This document shows positions 1-8,482 of a stretch of 36,471 nt of DNA, one piece after another. The notes below the pieces were generated by a model, which searched no databases, was not told the origin of the DNA, and was given only the letters and a program-made list of their open reading frames with translations. Positions within the stretch are counted from its first letter, which is position 1. Every line of letters starts with the position of its first letter. The position numbers and the translations under genes were made by a program. The DNA comes from an uncultured Bacilli bacterium (GTDB taxonomy: Bacteria; Bacillota_I; Bacilli_A; RF39; UBA660), in contig CANRGD010000006.1 in NCBI GenBank assembly GCA_947630105.1, positions 1-36,471 on the forward strand, given 5' to 3'.

Positions 1-143
1 AACAGTTTTAAATTTTTGAGTGTTTTCTCTTTTTTTATATAATTTTATATTTTCCCACATCTAGTTTACTACATCAACACATAAATTTTAATTGACAAAT
101 TACGTATTTTATGATAAAATACAGTTCACAAATGGGGGTTATT

Positions 144-1121
144 ATGAAAAATTTAAAATTTAATAAAAAAAGATTAACTGCATTGTTATTAGCAGGAAAC
201 ATGGTATTATTTAGTGGTTGTGGTAAAATGGAGGAAAAAGATGAATGTAAAATTATTACTCCATATACTCTATCAGATACACTAGTGGTAACACGTCCTG
301 ATGCTACATTAGATATTGCCAAAGAAGTATATATTAATGAATCAATGTTTGCTTTACAATATGAGCATAAAGATCATAACCATTATAAAAGTCTAATATC
401 AGGAGATATTTATTCAACAAATGAATGTAATATTGATGAGGCTTCTTATGCCTATTTTCCTATTATTAGTGCTGGTAAAATGATTCATTATAGTCAATTA
501 AGTTCAAAAAATATCTCAGATTATTTAACTGAAGAGGAATTACTTAAAATTAAAAATAATGAATTTACAAAAACTGATGAAGATAATGCCATAAAGAGAA
601 TTTTAGAAAGTGCTGTAGAATTAGAAAAAAGTACAGAAAATATACCTGATTTAGTAGATAATGATATAGTAGAAAATCAAGCTGATGCTATAGTAGAAAA
701 TCAAGCTGATGATATAGTAGAAAATCAAGTTAATGATATAAATGAAGATGTTAAAACTTATGATTTAGAAAAATTATATGTTTCTGAAACTCTAAGTCCC
801 TTTAGCGAATCTATATTACCTTATATTTTCTTGCAAACAGATTATAATTTGGATTATTATAAAGAATATCATGGTAATTTTTATTTAGTTGATAAAGATA
901 GTTTAGCAGCATATGACAATAATTTCCAAGATTGGAATCAAGAGTTTTTTATATCAAGCTCTATTAAGCCATTATCAGATTATTTAACTGAAGAGGAAAT
1001 AAAAAATAGTAAAAATGGTCAATTAACTGAATTACAATTAGATAGTATTTTAGCTAAAATTAGAAATGATTATAAACAACAAGCAATTGAAAATGATAAT
1101 TCCAAAAATTTAACTAAATAA
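144..1121 (+). CDS. Lipoprotein with two related domains joined by a VENQAD-repeat linker; unknown function
   Basis: ORF 111-1121; ATG at 144 preferred (gggggtt SD, then MKNLKFNKKRLTALLLAGNMVLFSGC lipobox). DYLTEEE..K..N...T occurs twice. Confidence 0.75.
   Translation: MKNLKFNKKRLTALLLAGNMVLFSGCGKMEEKDECKIITPYTLSDTLVVTRPDATLDIAKEVYINESMFALQYEHKDHNHYKSLISGDIYSTNECNIDEASYAYFPIISAGKMIHYSQLSSKNISDYLTEEELLKIKNNEFTKTDEDNAIKRILESAVELEKSTENIPDLVDNDIVENQADAIVENQADDIVENQVNDINEDVKTYDLEKLYVSETLSPFSESILPYIFLQTDYNLDYYKEYHGNFYLVDKDSLAAYDNNFQDWNQEFFISSSIKPLSDYLTEEEIKNSKNGQLTELQLDSILAKIRNDYKQQAIENDNSKNLTK
664..738 (+). repeat. 24-bp in-frame tandem repeat, 3 copies (DIVENQAD/AIVENQAD/DIVENQVN)
   Basis: atagtagaaaatcaagctgatgct / atagtagaaaatcaagctgatgat / atagtagaaaatcaagttaatgat read directly. 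Confidence 0.9.
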
Positions 1122-1160
1122 TTAAAATAATAATATAGAAATCTAAATAAAAATACAAAA

Positions 1161-1209
1161 AAAAAAATAATACATTACATAAAATATATGTTTAATGTAT
1201 TATTTTTTT
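1161..1209. terminator. Bidirectional intrinsic terminator
   Basis: AAAAAAATAATACATTA ... TAATGTATTATTTTTTT inverted repeat between convergent genes. Confidence 0.85.
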
Positions 1210-1339
1210 CTAAAAAATAAGATTTAGCTTTTTAAATTATAATTAACTAATTCAAAACATTTACTTATCTTTAATCATATAAATATTTTGTGAAAAAAAT
1301 TATATTTTCATATTACTTAAATTAAAAAACATCAACTAT

Positions 1340-1909
1340 TTAATTTTTAATTTTTTGTTTTTCACTAGGTTCTTTTAGAAGACTAGGTATTACTATAATA
1401 TCATTATCCTCCTTTATATATCTTTCTATAATCTCATAAGTATCAGCACCCTGAGGCTCACTTTTTTTATATTGTTCTAATAAATCTAGATAATATTTTA
1501 TTCCTCCATTTTTTTTAAAGCTTTTTTCTCTTTCACGAGTAACAAAAGCTGCCAACCCATCATTAAATGTTGCAAAAATTAAAGAATTAAAATAAAGTCT
1601 TTTTCCCTCTGCCTTTTTATACATAAATCCATCTAAATTAGTTATATTTACAGCTGTATAATTATTAAAAACTAAAAAATCATTTAAAAATATATATCCT
1701 GGTCCATTAAAAAACCAATAAAGTGGTTCAACTGGAAATGAAAGCTTAGATTGTTCTTTAGTAATTTGAACTTTTCTATAAACTCCTGACTCTTCTCTAA
1801 TAACTGCAAATAAGGCTATTTTAGCTCCTTTACTAAACGGTTTTAAATACAAAACTTTATCAGGATTTTGTAAAATCATCATTAAATTTTCATCAATATA
1901 TTCTAACAT
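1340..1909 (-). CDS. Hypothetical protein; start corrected to the ATG at 1909
   Basis: Track start at 2002 lies inside the tRNA gene. MLEYIDENLMM... at 1909 is preceded by AAGGTGAT. Confidence 0.7.
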   Translation of the reverse strand: MLEYIDENLMMILQNPDKVLYLKPFSKGAKIALFAVIREESGVYRKVQITKEQSKLSFPVEPLYWFFNGPGYIFLNDFLVFNNYTAVNITNLDGFMYKKAEGKRLYFNSLIFATFNDGLAAFVTREREKSFKKNGGIKYYLDLLEQYKKSEPQGADTYEIIERYIKEDNDIIVIPSLLKEPSEKQKIKN

Positions 1910-1974
1910 TATTTTTAAATCACCTTTTTCATTTTTAACCAATTCTTTAAAAAATAAACTTTTAATTTTATACA

Positions 1975-2050
1975 TGGTGTTCCAGATGGGACTCGAACCC
2001 ATATCATTTCCGTCGGAGAGAAATATTTTATCCAGTTAAACTACCAGAAC
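1975..2050 (-). tRNA. tRNA-Arg(CCG), CCA encoded
   Basis: Reverse complement GTTCTGG TA GTTT AACTGGATA AAAT A TTTCT CTCCGAC GGAAA TGAT ATGGG TTCGAGT CCCAT CTGGAAC A CCA folds into a full cloverleaf; anticodon CCG; A20 and A73 fit Arg identity. Confidence 0.93.
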
Positions 2051-2062
2051 AATAATTCCAAT

Positions 2063-2593
2063 TTAGGCTTCTTGACATGTTGTCCCAAATTTACCAGCAA
2101 AATCAAGCCAAACAGCCAAACTAGCTTTGCCATCTACAATTATATTATCTTCTTCTCCTTCTATTTCCAATAACTCTTGAATATCTATTTTTTCATAATT
2201 AATAGTAGTATTTCTAGCTACAGAAGAATCATTTCTAACAACTGTAGACTCATAATAATCTAAATTTTTATAATTTTTATTAATCTCTTTATAAGCTGCT
2301 TCATATTCATCAAGTAATTGAGAATCATCTGTCGTAATTCCTTCTACAGAATTTAATTCTAAAATTTCATCATTTTTATATTTAATTCTATAATTAAAAA
2401 ATGGCTCACCACTACTTGTAGTACCTTCCCTACTACATTCCAAATATCCTGCTTTAACAGAAATATCATCTATACTTTTAACTTCTTTGCTTTTATTTAC
2501 TTCCTTATTAGTAGTACTACATCCAACTATAAAAAAAGAAATTATTATTAACAATAAAATTAATTTATTCTTCTTTATTATCATTTTTATCAC
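2063..2593 (-). CDS. Putative lipoprotein
   Basis: N-terminal hydrophobic segment plus FIVGC lipobox. Confidence 0.7.
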   Translation of the reverse strand: MIKMIIKKNKLILLLIIISFFIVGCSTTNKEVNKSKEVKSIDDISVKAGYLECSREGTTSSGEPFFNYRIKYKNDEILELNSVEGITTDDSQLLDEYEAAYKEINKNYKNLDYYESTVVRNDSSVARNTTINYEKIDIQELLEIEGEEDNIIVDGKASLAVWLDFAGKFGTTCQEA

Positions 2594-3101
2594 TCAAATC
2601 CTCTAATTTTTTTAAAAGTTTATTTTGATTATCTATAATATTTTCCATTTTATCATGTAATTCTTCCAAAATAAGTTCACTTTTTAAATCAGTTCGATAG
2701 TCATTTTGATTACGTAAACTATCTTTTTCTGCCTGTCTATTTTGACTCATCATAATAATAGGCGCTTGTATAGCCGCAATACATGAAAGAACTAAATTAA
2801 GTAAAATAAATGGATAAGGATCAATTGCTGTCTCTTTGCTTAATAAAACTCCATTAAAAATAATCCAAGCTATTAAAAAAAATACAAATAGCCCAATAAA
2901 TGTCCAACTTCCTGCAATTTCACTTACTTTATCAGCTACTTTATCACCAAAAGACATTTTAGCTTCTTCTTGTTTATCAACATCAATACTAATAGGTTGA
3001 TCAATTAATAAATCTAATAACTCTTCTTCATCCTTTTCGTCTAATTCACTATTATGAAGTAACATTTTTACAATATCTTTTTTTGTTTTTCTCTTTTCCA
3101 T
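2565..3101 (-). CDS. DUF1003-family membrane protein
   Basis: GDKVADKVSEIAGSWTFIGLFVFFLIAWIIFN...NLVLSCIAAIQAPIIMMSQNRQAEKD pattern; ATG at 3101 with GGTGGTGGA SD. Confidence 0.85.
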   Translation of the reverse strand: MEKRKTKKDIVKMLLHNSELDEKDEEELLDLLIDQPISIDVDKQEEAKMSFGDKVADKVSEIAGSWTFIGLFVFFLIAWIIFNGVLLSKETAIDPYPFILLNLVLSCIAAIQAPIIMMSQNRQAEKDSLRNQNDYRTDLKSELILEELHDKMENIIDNQNKLLKKLEDLSDKNDNKEE

Positions 3102-3154
3102 ATCTTCCACCACCCTTAGTATATCATATTTTTACTTGCAAAAACACATTTATT

Positions 3155-3739
3155 TTATTTTATATTTTCCTCCATCAATTGTAAAACTATATCTTCTAAC
3201 TTTCTATTTTCCATTTCTAAATCACCTTTTACTTTATATGGCACTCCAAATCTTATAACTAAATTTTTACTTCTAAATTTATAATCCCCTGTAATAGCAA
3301 AGGGAACTATTAAACTTTCTGTTTTCTTAGCCATTGAAACTGCCCCATACTTAAATGGTAATAACTTTTTAGAAGTTCTATTTCGCGTACCCTCAGGAAA
3401 TAATCCTAAGGCATTCCCATTATTTAAAACTTCTAAAGCTTTCTTTGTAGCATTATTATCTTTTATACTTCTATTTACTGGTATACATCCTACCAATTTA
3501 AAAAACCAAGCCATTTTACCATCAAAATATTCTTTTTTAGCCATATAATGAATTGGCCTTTTAGTAGCAATAATTACTAAGCACTGATCAAATAAATGCT
3601 TATGATTTCCAACAAGTAAAATAGCGTCTTGTTTAGGAATATTTTCTTTTCCAATTATCTTTGGAGTATAGTAAAATTTAAAAATAGGACTTAATATAGG
3701 TTTTAATAATCTGTATCCAAACATTTTATCTTTTTTCAT
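3155..3739 (-). CDS. plsC: 1-acyl-sn-glycerol-3-phosphate acyltransferase (PlsC-like)
   Basis: NHKHLFD (NHx4D) and FPEGTRNR motifs; ATG at 3739 with AAAGGTG SD. Confidence 0.9.
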   Translation of the reverse strand: MKKDKMFGYRLLKPILSPIFKFYYTPKIIGKENIPKQDAILLVGNHKHLFDQCLVIIATKRPIHYMAKKEYFDGKMAWFFKLVGCIPVNRSIKDNNATKKALEVLNNGNALGLFPEGTRNRTSKKLLPFKYGAVSMAKKTESLIVPFAITGDYKFRSKNLVIRFGVPYKVKGDLEMENRKLEDIVLQLMEENIK

Positions 3740-4319
3740 TGACAACACCTTTTGCTAATATTAATTTATCACTTATTTCTTTTCTTAATTTTTCATTCTC
3801 AAGATCTAGCTTAGCAGATATTTTTCGAGCTTTCAAAAATTCAATACTTATGTTTTTTCTAAATAATTTATAACTACCAGTTATTACAAATGGTACTAAA
3901 TAACTGTTAGTCTCCTGACTCATTTTCACTGCCCCTATCTTAAAAGGCATAACCATCTCTTCAGTTCTATTTATTGTTCCTTCTGGAAATATCCCAACAA
4001 CTAACTTATTATTCAACACCTTAATAGCACTTTCTAGTGCCTCTTTATCATGTTTCTTTCTATTTACCGGTATAGCTCCCATATTTTCAATTATAACTTT
4101 AAAAAAGCCATGAAAAAGCTCATCTTTAGCTAAAAAATGAATTTGCCTTTTAGAACTAGCAATTAACATCAATGGATCCAACCATTTAGTATGATTACCT
4201 GCTAATACAACTGCCCCCTCTTTAGGAATATTTTCAACTCCCTTAATTGAAGGTCTATATAAAATTTTAAATAGAATCATTATAATAGGTCTAACTATTT
4301 TATAAAAAATGGTATCCAT
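3726..4319 (-). CDS. plsC: 1-acyl-sn-glycerol-3-phosphate acyltransferase (PlsC-like), tandem paralog
   Basis: NHTKWLD and FPEGTINR motifs; overlaps the next plsC. Confidence 0.9.
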   Translation of the reverse strand: MDTIFYKIVRPIIMILFKILYRPSIKGVENIPKEGAVVLAGNHTKWLDPLMLIASSKRQIHFLAKDELFHGFFKVIIENMGAIPVNRKKHDKEALESAIKVLNNKLVVGIFPEGTINRTEEMVMPFKIGAVKMSQETNSYLVPFVITGSYKLFRKNISIEFLKARKISAKLDLENEKLRKEISDKLILAKGVVNEKR

Positions 4320-4332
4320 TTTATCAACTTCC

Positions 4333-5046
4333 CTATAACATTTTAGAATTCACAAAATAAGCTGTTCCTTCTTGTTCCTTACTTAATAAATTATTTTTTT
4401 CTAATTGCCTTTTTACTTCTTTTGCTACTCCTTCTGCCCCATCAATTAAAGGAATATTTGGCATTTCCTTACTAATTTCATTTTTAATAAAAGGATAATG
4501 TGTGCATCCTAAAACAATAACATCAATATTTTTATCTTTATATTCTTTAAAGGAATTTTTTAAAATCTTTTGTACCTCTTGAACATTTCCTTTTTCAATA
4601 GCTTCCGCTAACCCTTCACAACCTACTAAATAAATATTTTGGAAATTTTTAATATTATCTTTAATTAATTCTTTCGTTCTCATAGCCTTTATTGTTAAAG
4701 GAGTTGCCATTACTAAAATATTTTTATACTTAGCATCACTTGCAACTTTAATAGCTGGTACTGTTCCTATAAAAATAATATCTTTATATTTTTCTTTTAG
4801 CCTCTTCATACATATAGTAGTAGCAGTATTACAAGCTACTACTATAACTTTGCATCCTTCTTGAACTAAATAATCTACAGCCTTAAAACAAATTTTTATC
4901 AATTCATTTTTATCCTTATTACCATAAGGACTATTCTTTGTATCTGCATAATACAAAAAAGTCTCCTTAGGTAAAAACTCTCTTAACTTTTCAAGTATAC
5001 TTAATCCACCTATTCCCGAATCGAAAATGCCAATCATTCTTTTCAT
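4333..5046 (-). CDS. murI: Glutamate racemase
   Basis: IGIFDSGIGGLSIL, VVACNTATT, VLGCTHYP motifs. Confidence 0.95.
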   Translation of the reverse strand: MKRMIGIFDSGIGGLSILEKLREFLPKETFLYYADTKNSPYGNKDKNELIKICFKAVDYLVQEGCKVIVVACNTATTICMKRLKEKYKDIIFIGTVPAIKVASDAKYKNILVMATPLTIKAMRTKELIKDNIKNFQNIYLVGCEGLAEAIEKGNVQEVQKILKNSFKEYKDKNIDVIVLGCTHYPFIKNEISKEMPNIPLIDGAEGVAKEVKRQLEKNNLLSKEQEGTAYFVNSKML

Positions 5047-5412
5047 AAATCCTCCACCAATTATTTGATATTGATTTTAAATAGATGCCTATATACTAAC
5101 TAATGTATACTTATTATTTCCTTAAAATTATCATTTTTAACATCCAAGTCTAATTTTATATTTTTATTACTTAACTAATAAATATAATTTCTATTTCCTA
5201 TTTTTTAAATCAATATTTTAATTTCTATAAAATGATTATATCATTATTAATTTAATATACCTAATTAAATTATATTCCTCTATCATATTACTTAAGAGTA
5301 TTTTTCCCAATTAAAACCATATTTTTACTACCTCTTAATAATTTCTCATTCAGTATATTATATAGCTAATTAAAATTTCAACTATTTAAATTTAATTAAA
5401 TAAACTCCTTTT

Positions 5413-6507
5413 TCATTTATTTATTTTCTTATCTTTTTGTCTTTTCTTGTTAATTTTATTTATAATATTTTCTTTGCCATTCCATAGTTCCATAATATCT
5501 CCTTTTTTATTAAAAGTATTAATAATTAAAGCCATATATTTAGAACAATCAACTTCAACAAACCATTTTTGTTTTACTGCCTCAGGATCTACATAAGATA
5601 AATTTGTAGAATATAATTTATTAAATATTCCTTTTTCATAAGCCTCAACAAAAACTTGAACTCCTTCTGTAAATAAAGAAAAAGTAGCAATTAAATATAT
5701 ATTTTTAGCACCTTTTTTCTTTAAATGAGTAGCTACTTCTATCATAGAAGTTCCTGATGCAATCATATCATCAACAATTATAATATCTCTATTTTTTACA
5801 TCAGCTCCCAAATATATATGTTCTACAATAGGATTTTTACCATTAACAACTTTTGATAAGTCTCTTCTTTTATAAAAAACCCCTACATCACTACCTAACA
5901 TTTCAGCATAATATCTAGCTCTTTCCATTGCTCCCATATCTGGACTTATAACTAATAAATCATTAATATCTTCTTGATCTATTAATTTTTCTAAAATAGA
6001 ATGTGTTGGATAAAAATTTTCAAAAGGTAATCTAGGAATAGCATTACAAATACTTGGATCATGAGCATCAAATGTAATAATATTATCAACTCCTAATCTT
6101 TCCAACTCCTGTAAAGCTATTGCACAATCAAGGGATTCATTCCCTTTTCTTTTATGTTGTCTAGATTCATATAAAAGTGGCATAATAACCGTTATTTTAG
6201 CAGCATGACCACACGTTGCAGCAATTACTCTTTTTATATCTTCAAAATGATCATCAGGAGACATATAATGAACTTTTCCATGCATATTATAACTAATTCC
6301 AAAATTACCAACATCACTCAATATATATAAATCACTATTATTTATAGAATCATTAATTACTACTTTACCTTCACCATTACTAAACCGATCTTGACTAATT
6401 GAAATATTATAATTTTTTGTCTCTTTATTTAATTTTTTTAATTCCTTATTAATTTTTTGCCCAAATTCTTCACAATTTTTTAACACAATCAATTTTAATT
6501 TACTCAT
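5413..6507 (-). CDS. prs: Ribose-phosphate pyrophosphokinase, divergent long form
   Basis: PRPP-binding loop DIIIVDDMIASGTSM; Prs-like N half (RFSNGE, SPDMGAMERARYYAE). Confidence 0.88.
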   Translation of the reverse strand: MSKLKLIVLKNCEEFGQKINKELKKLNKETKNYNISISQDRFSNGEGKVVINDSINNSDLYILSDVGNFGISYNMHGKVHYMSPDDHFEDIKRVIAATCGHAAKITVIMPLLYESRQHKRKGNESLDCAIALQELERLGVDNIITFDAHDPSICNAIPRLPFENFYPTHSILEKLIDQEDINDLLVISPDMGAMERARYYAEMLGSDVGVFYKRRDLSKVVNGKNPIVEHIYLGADVKNRDIIIVDDMIASGTSMIEVATHLKKKGAKNIYLIATFSLFTEGVQVFVEAYEKGIFNKLYSTNLSYVDPEAVKQKWFVEVDCSKYMALIINTFNKKGDIMELWNGKENIINKINKKRQKDKKINK

Positions 6508-6540
6508 TTTAACTCCTCTACTTTCTATAAAATAATAAAA

Positions 6541-6596
6541 AATGTATAGCTCCTAAAATCAGATAAACCCACTCTAGATTTTAATTACTATACATT
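6541..6596 (-). terminator. Two-segment hairpin with U-tract upstream of prs (terminator or attenuator)
   Basis: AATGTATAG-TAAT-TAAAATC...GATTTTA-GGAG-CTATACATT followed by TTTTTATTATTTT on the minus strand. Confidence 0.7.
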
Positions 6597-6660
6597 CCCA
6601 TATTTTATTCAATAAAAATAATATAACTAGTAATATAAATATTATAAAACATATCATCAT
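6574..6660 (-). CDS. Small hydrophobic peptide (28 aa) MMICFIIFILLVILFLLNKIWECIVIKI
   Basis: Open ATG..TAG ORF with AGGTGG SD; not in the supplied track; stop codon inside the terminator-like hairpin. Confidence 0.45.
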   Translation of the reverse strand: MMICFIIFILLVILFLLNKIWECIVIKI

Positions 6661-6674
6661 TACCACCTATGTTA

Positions 6675-6704
6675 ATTATACCTAATAATTATTAATAAAG
6701 ACAA
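6675..6704 (-). promoter_or_regulatory. SigA-type promoter candidate for the 28-aa ORF
   Basis: TTGTCT - 18 nt - TATAAT on the minus strand. Confidence 0.5.
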
Positions 6705-6723
6705 GTACCATTCAAAAATTTTA

Positions 6724-6761
6724 CATAAAAAAACTTCATCCATTTTTGATGATGAAGTTTT
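6724..6761 (-). terminator. Intrinsic terminator
   Basis: AAAACTTCATC / GATGAAGTTTT stem (11 bp) followed by a T-run on the minus strand. Confidence 0.9.
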
Positions 6762-7000
6762 CTATTATTAATTAGTTATATAATGAGAGGTTTAAAATTC
6801 CTAAACTAGAATCTTTAATATTTACTTATACTACTTATATATCACCTCCATTTATTATATTTATATAATACTTCTATTTAAAGTCGAACCTTGACTATTT
6901 TTCTATAAAATATTTAATATTTTTAAAATTTTTATTTATCAATCCTCCTTACTAAAAAAACTATAACAGCTTAATGTGAAATTTTTGTTAAAGTAAGATG

Positions 7001-7030
7001 AAAAAAGATAAAGTTTTCTATTCTTTATCT
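7001..7030 (-). terminator. Intrinsic terminator for the thioesterase/YlbL unit
   Basis: AGATAAAG aatagaaaa CTTTATCT then TTTTT, adjacent to the 7033 stop codon. Confidence 0.85.
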
Positions 7031-7032
7031 CT

Positions 7033-7422
7033 TTAAATAACACAATATTCAAAACTAACTTTAGCTACCAACTTATCTAAAGCAACTACTTCTACTTCAA
7101 CAATAGAAATTTTGCTTCCTATTTTTAATAATTTAGCAGTTGCGACTATTTTATCACTAGTTACGGGACGTAAATAAATAATATTCGCTGTAGAAGTAAC
7201 ACCTTTTATATTATTCATTTTTAGTAAAATTCCTGCTGCTGTATCAGCTAAACCAAAAATAAAACCTCCATGAACAATATTATAAGGATTCATACTATTT
7301 TCAGTTATCATAGCTTCCATAATACATAAATCTTTATTTATATCCACTAAAGTAAAATTATTATTTTTAATAAAACCTTTAATTTTAGCAAATTCCTCTT
7401 GAGCATATTTTTTCATATTCAT
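7033..7422 (-). CDS. PaaI-like hotdog thioesterase
   Basis: NPYNIVHGGFIFGLADTAAGILL typical of PaaI/YbgC hotdog proteins. Confidence 0.85.
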   Translation of the reverse strand: MNMKKYAQEEFAKIKGFIKNNNFTLVDINKDLCIMEAMITENSMNPYNIVHGGFIFGLADTAAGILLKMNNIKGVTSTANIIYLRPVTSDKIVATAKLLKIGSKISIVEVEVVALDKLVAKVSFEYCVI

Positions 7423-8441
7423 TTTTTACCCTCTATATTTTTTAATTTTTCAATAGCATCTTTTATATTTTTTACTTCTATCAACTTAATTTTCAATTTT
7501 TTTTCTTTCTTTATTTTTACACATTCTTGATAATTTTCTCCACTTGGAACTAAAAAAACATCAGCCTTATCTTTAACAGCTCCTAAAAGTTTATATTTTA
7601 CTTCTCCTATAGTTCCAATTGACCCATCATCTTCAATTGTTCCTGTTCCCGCAATTTTTAATCCTTTAGTTAAATCTTCTTTTGTTAATTTATTATAAAT
7701 ATCTAAAGTTGTAATTAATCCTCCCGATGGACCTGATTCTCTTTTTTTAAATTTAATTTTAATATTAGGAGTAGTTTCATAAGTATTTAAAGTTTCTAAA
7801 CCCACTCCTATAACTTTTCTATCTTCTTCAAGATAAACTTTATTCTTTATAAGTTTTTCTTTATTATTACGTCTAACGAGTATATCTACTGTTTCACTAT
7901 CAATTTGTTGTATATAATCTTGATATTCTTTTATAGTATTAAATTTTTCTCCATTAATACTAATTATCTCATCTTGAACTTTTAACTCTGTTTTATATTC
8001 GGAAAAAGTAGCAATTACATAAATTTTAGTATTTATACAATCATATTTTTTTAAAGCTAACTCATAAGCCCATTTAATAGCTGTACTATTCGCAACCTCT
8101 AAATCTAAATCACTTCTAAATTCAATATCTTCATAATCTTCATCATCACTATATTTATAATTATTCGTATTTACTCTTTTCCAATCTGGAATCAAAAAAC
8201 TAAATAAATATGTACTTACTGTTCCTTTTAATTCACTGACATATGATATATTAAAACTTCCTTTACTATCATATTCATCAGCTACTTCTATTCTACTGTC
8301 AATATCACTTATACCTCCACTAGTAACTATATAATAATTAACAGGTAAAATACATATAATGTAAGTAAAAAGTAATAAAAGAATAAATTTATATTCCGCT
8401 TTTATTAACTTAATTAAATTACTAAAACCTTTCTTAAACAT
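7419..8441 (-). CDS. YlbL-like PDZ / Lon-type (S16) membrane protease
   Basis: N-terminal TM, PDZ-like segment, GPSGGLITTLDIYNKL (Ser) and GTIGEVKYKLLGA (Lys) dyad regions; its TGA stop overlaps the next ATG (ATGA). Confidence 0.88.
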   Translation of the reverse strand: MFKKGFSNLIKLIKAEYKFILLLLFTYIICILPVNYYIVTSGGISDIDSRIEVADEYDSKGSFNISYVSELKGTVSTYLFSFLIPDWKRVNTNNYKYSDDEDYEDIEFRSDLDLEVANSTAIKWAYELALKKYDCINTKIYVIATFSEYKTELKVQDEIISINGEKFNTIKEYQDYIQQIDSETVDILVRRNNKEKLIKNKVYLEEDRKVIGVGLETLNTYETTPNIKIKFKKRESGPSGGLITTLDIYNKLTKEDLTKGLKIAGTGTIEDDGSIGTIGEVKYKLLGAVKDKADVFLVPSGENYQECVKIKKEKKLKIKLIEVKNIKDAIEKLKNIEGKK

Positions 8442-8482
8442 TTAATCACCTTTGTATAATTATAACAAATAAAAGGAGAAAT

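Noticed and set aside
74-322. 82-aa minus-strand ORF
   Set aside because: Antisense to the lipoprotein CDS, with no SD or family motif
1975-2050. Alternative genetic code (CGG reassignment) signalled by the CCG tRNA
   Set aside because: Several in-frame CGG codons fall at conserved Arg positions in SMC, LepA and PNPase, and the tRNA has Arg identity features
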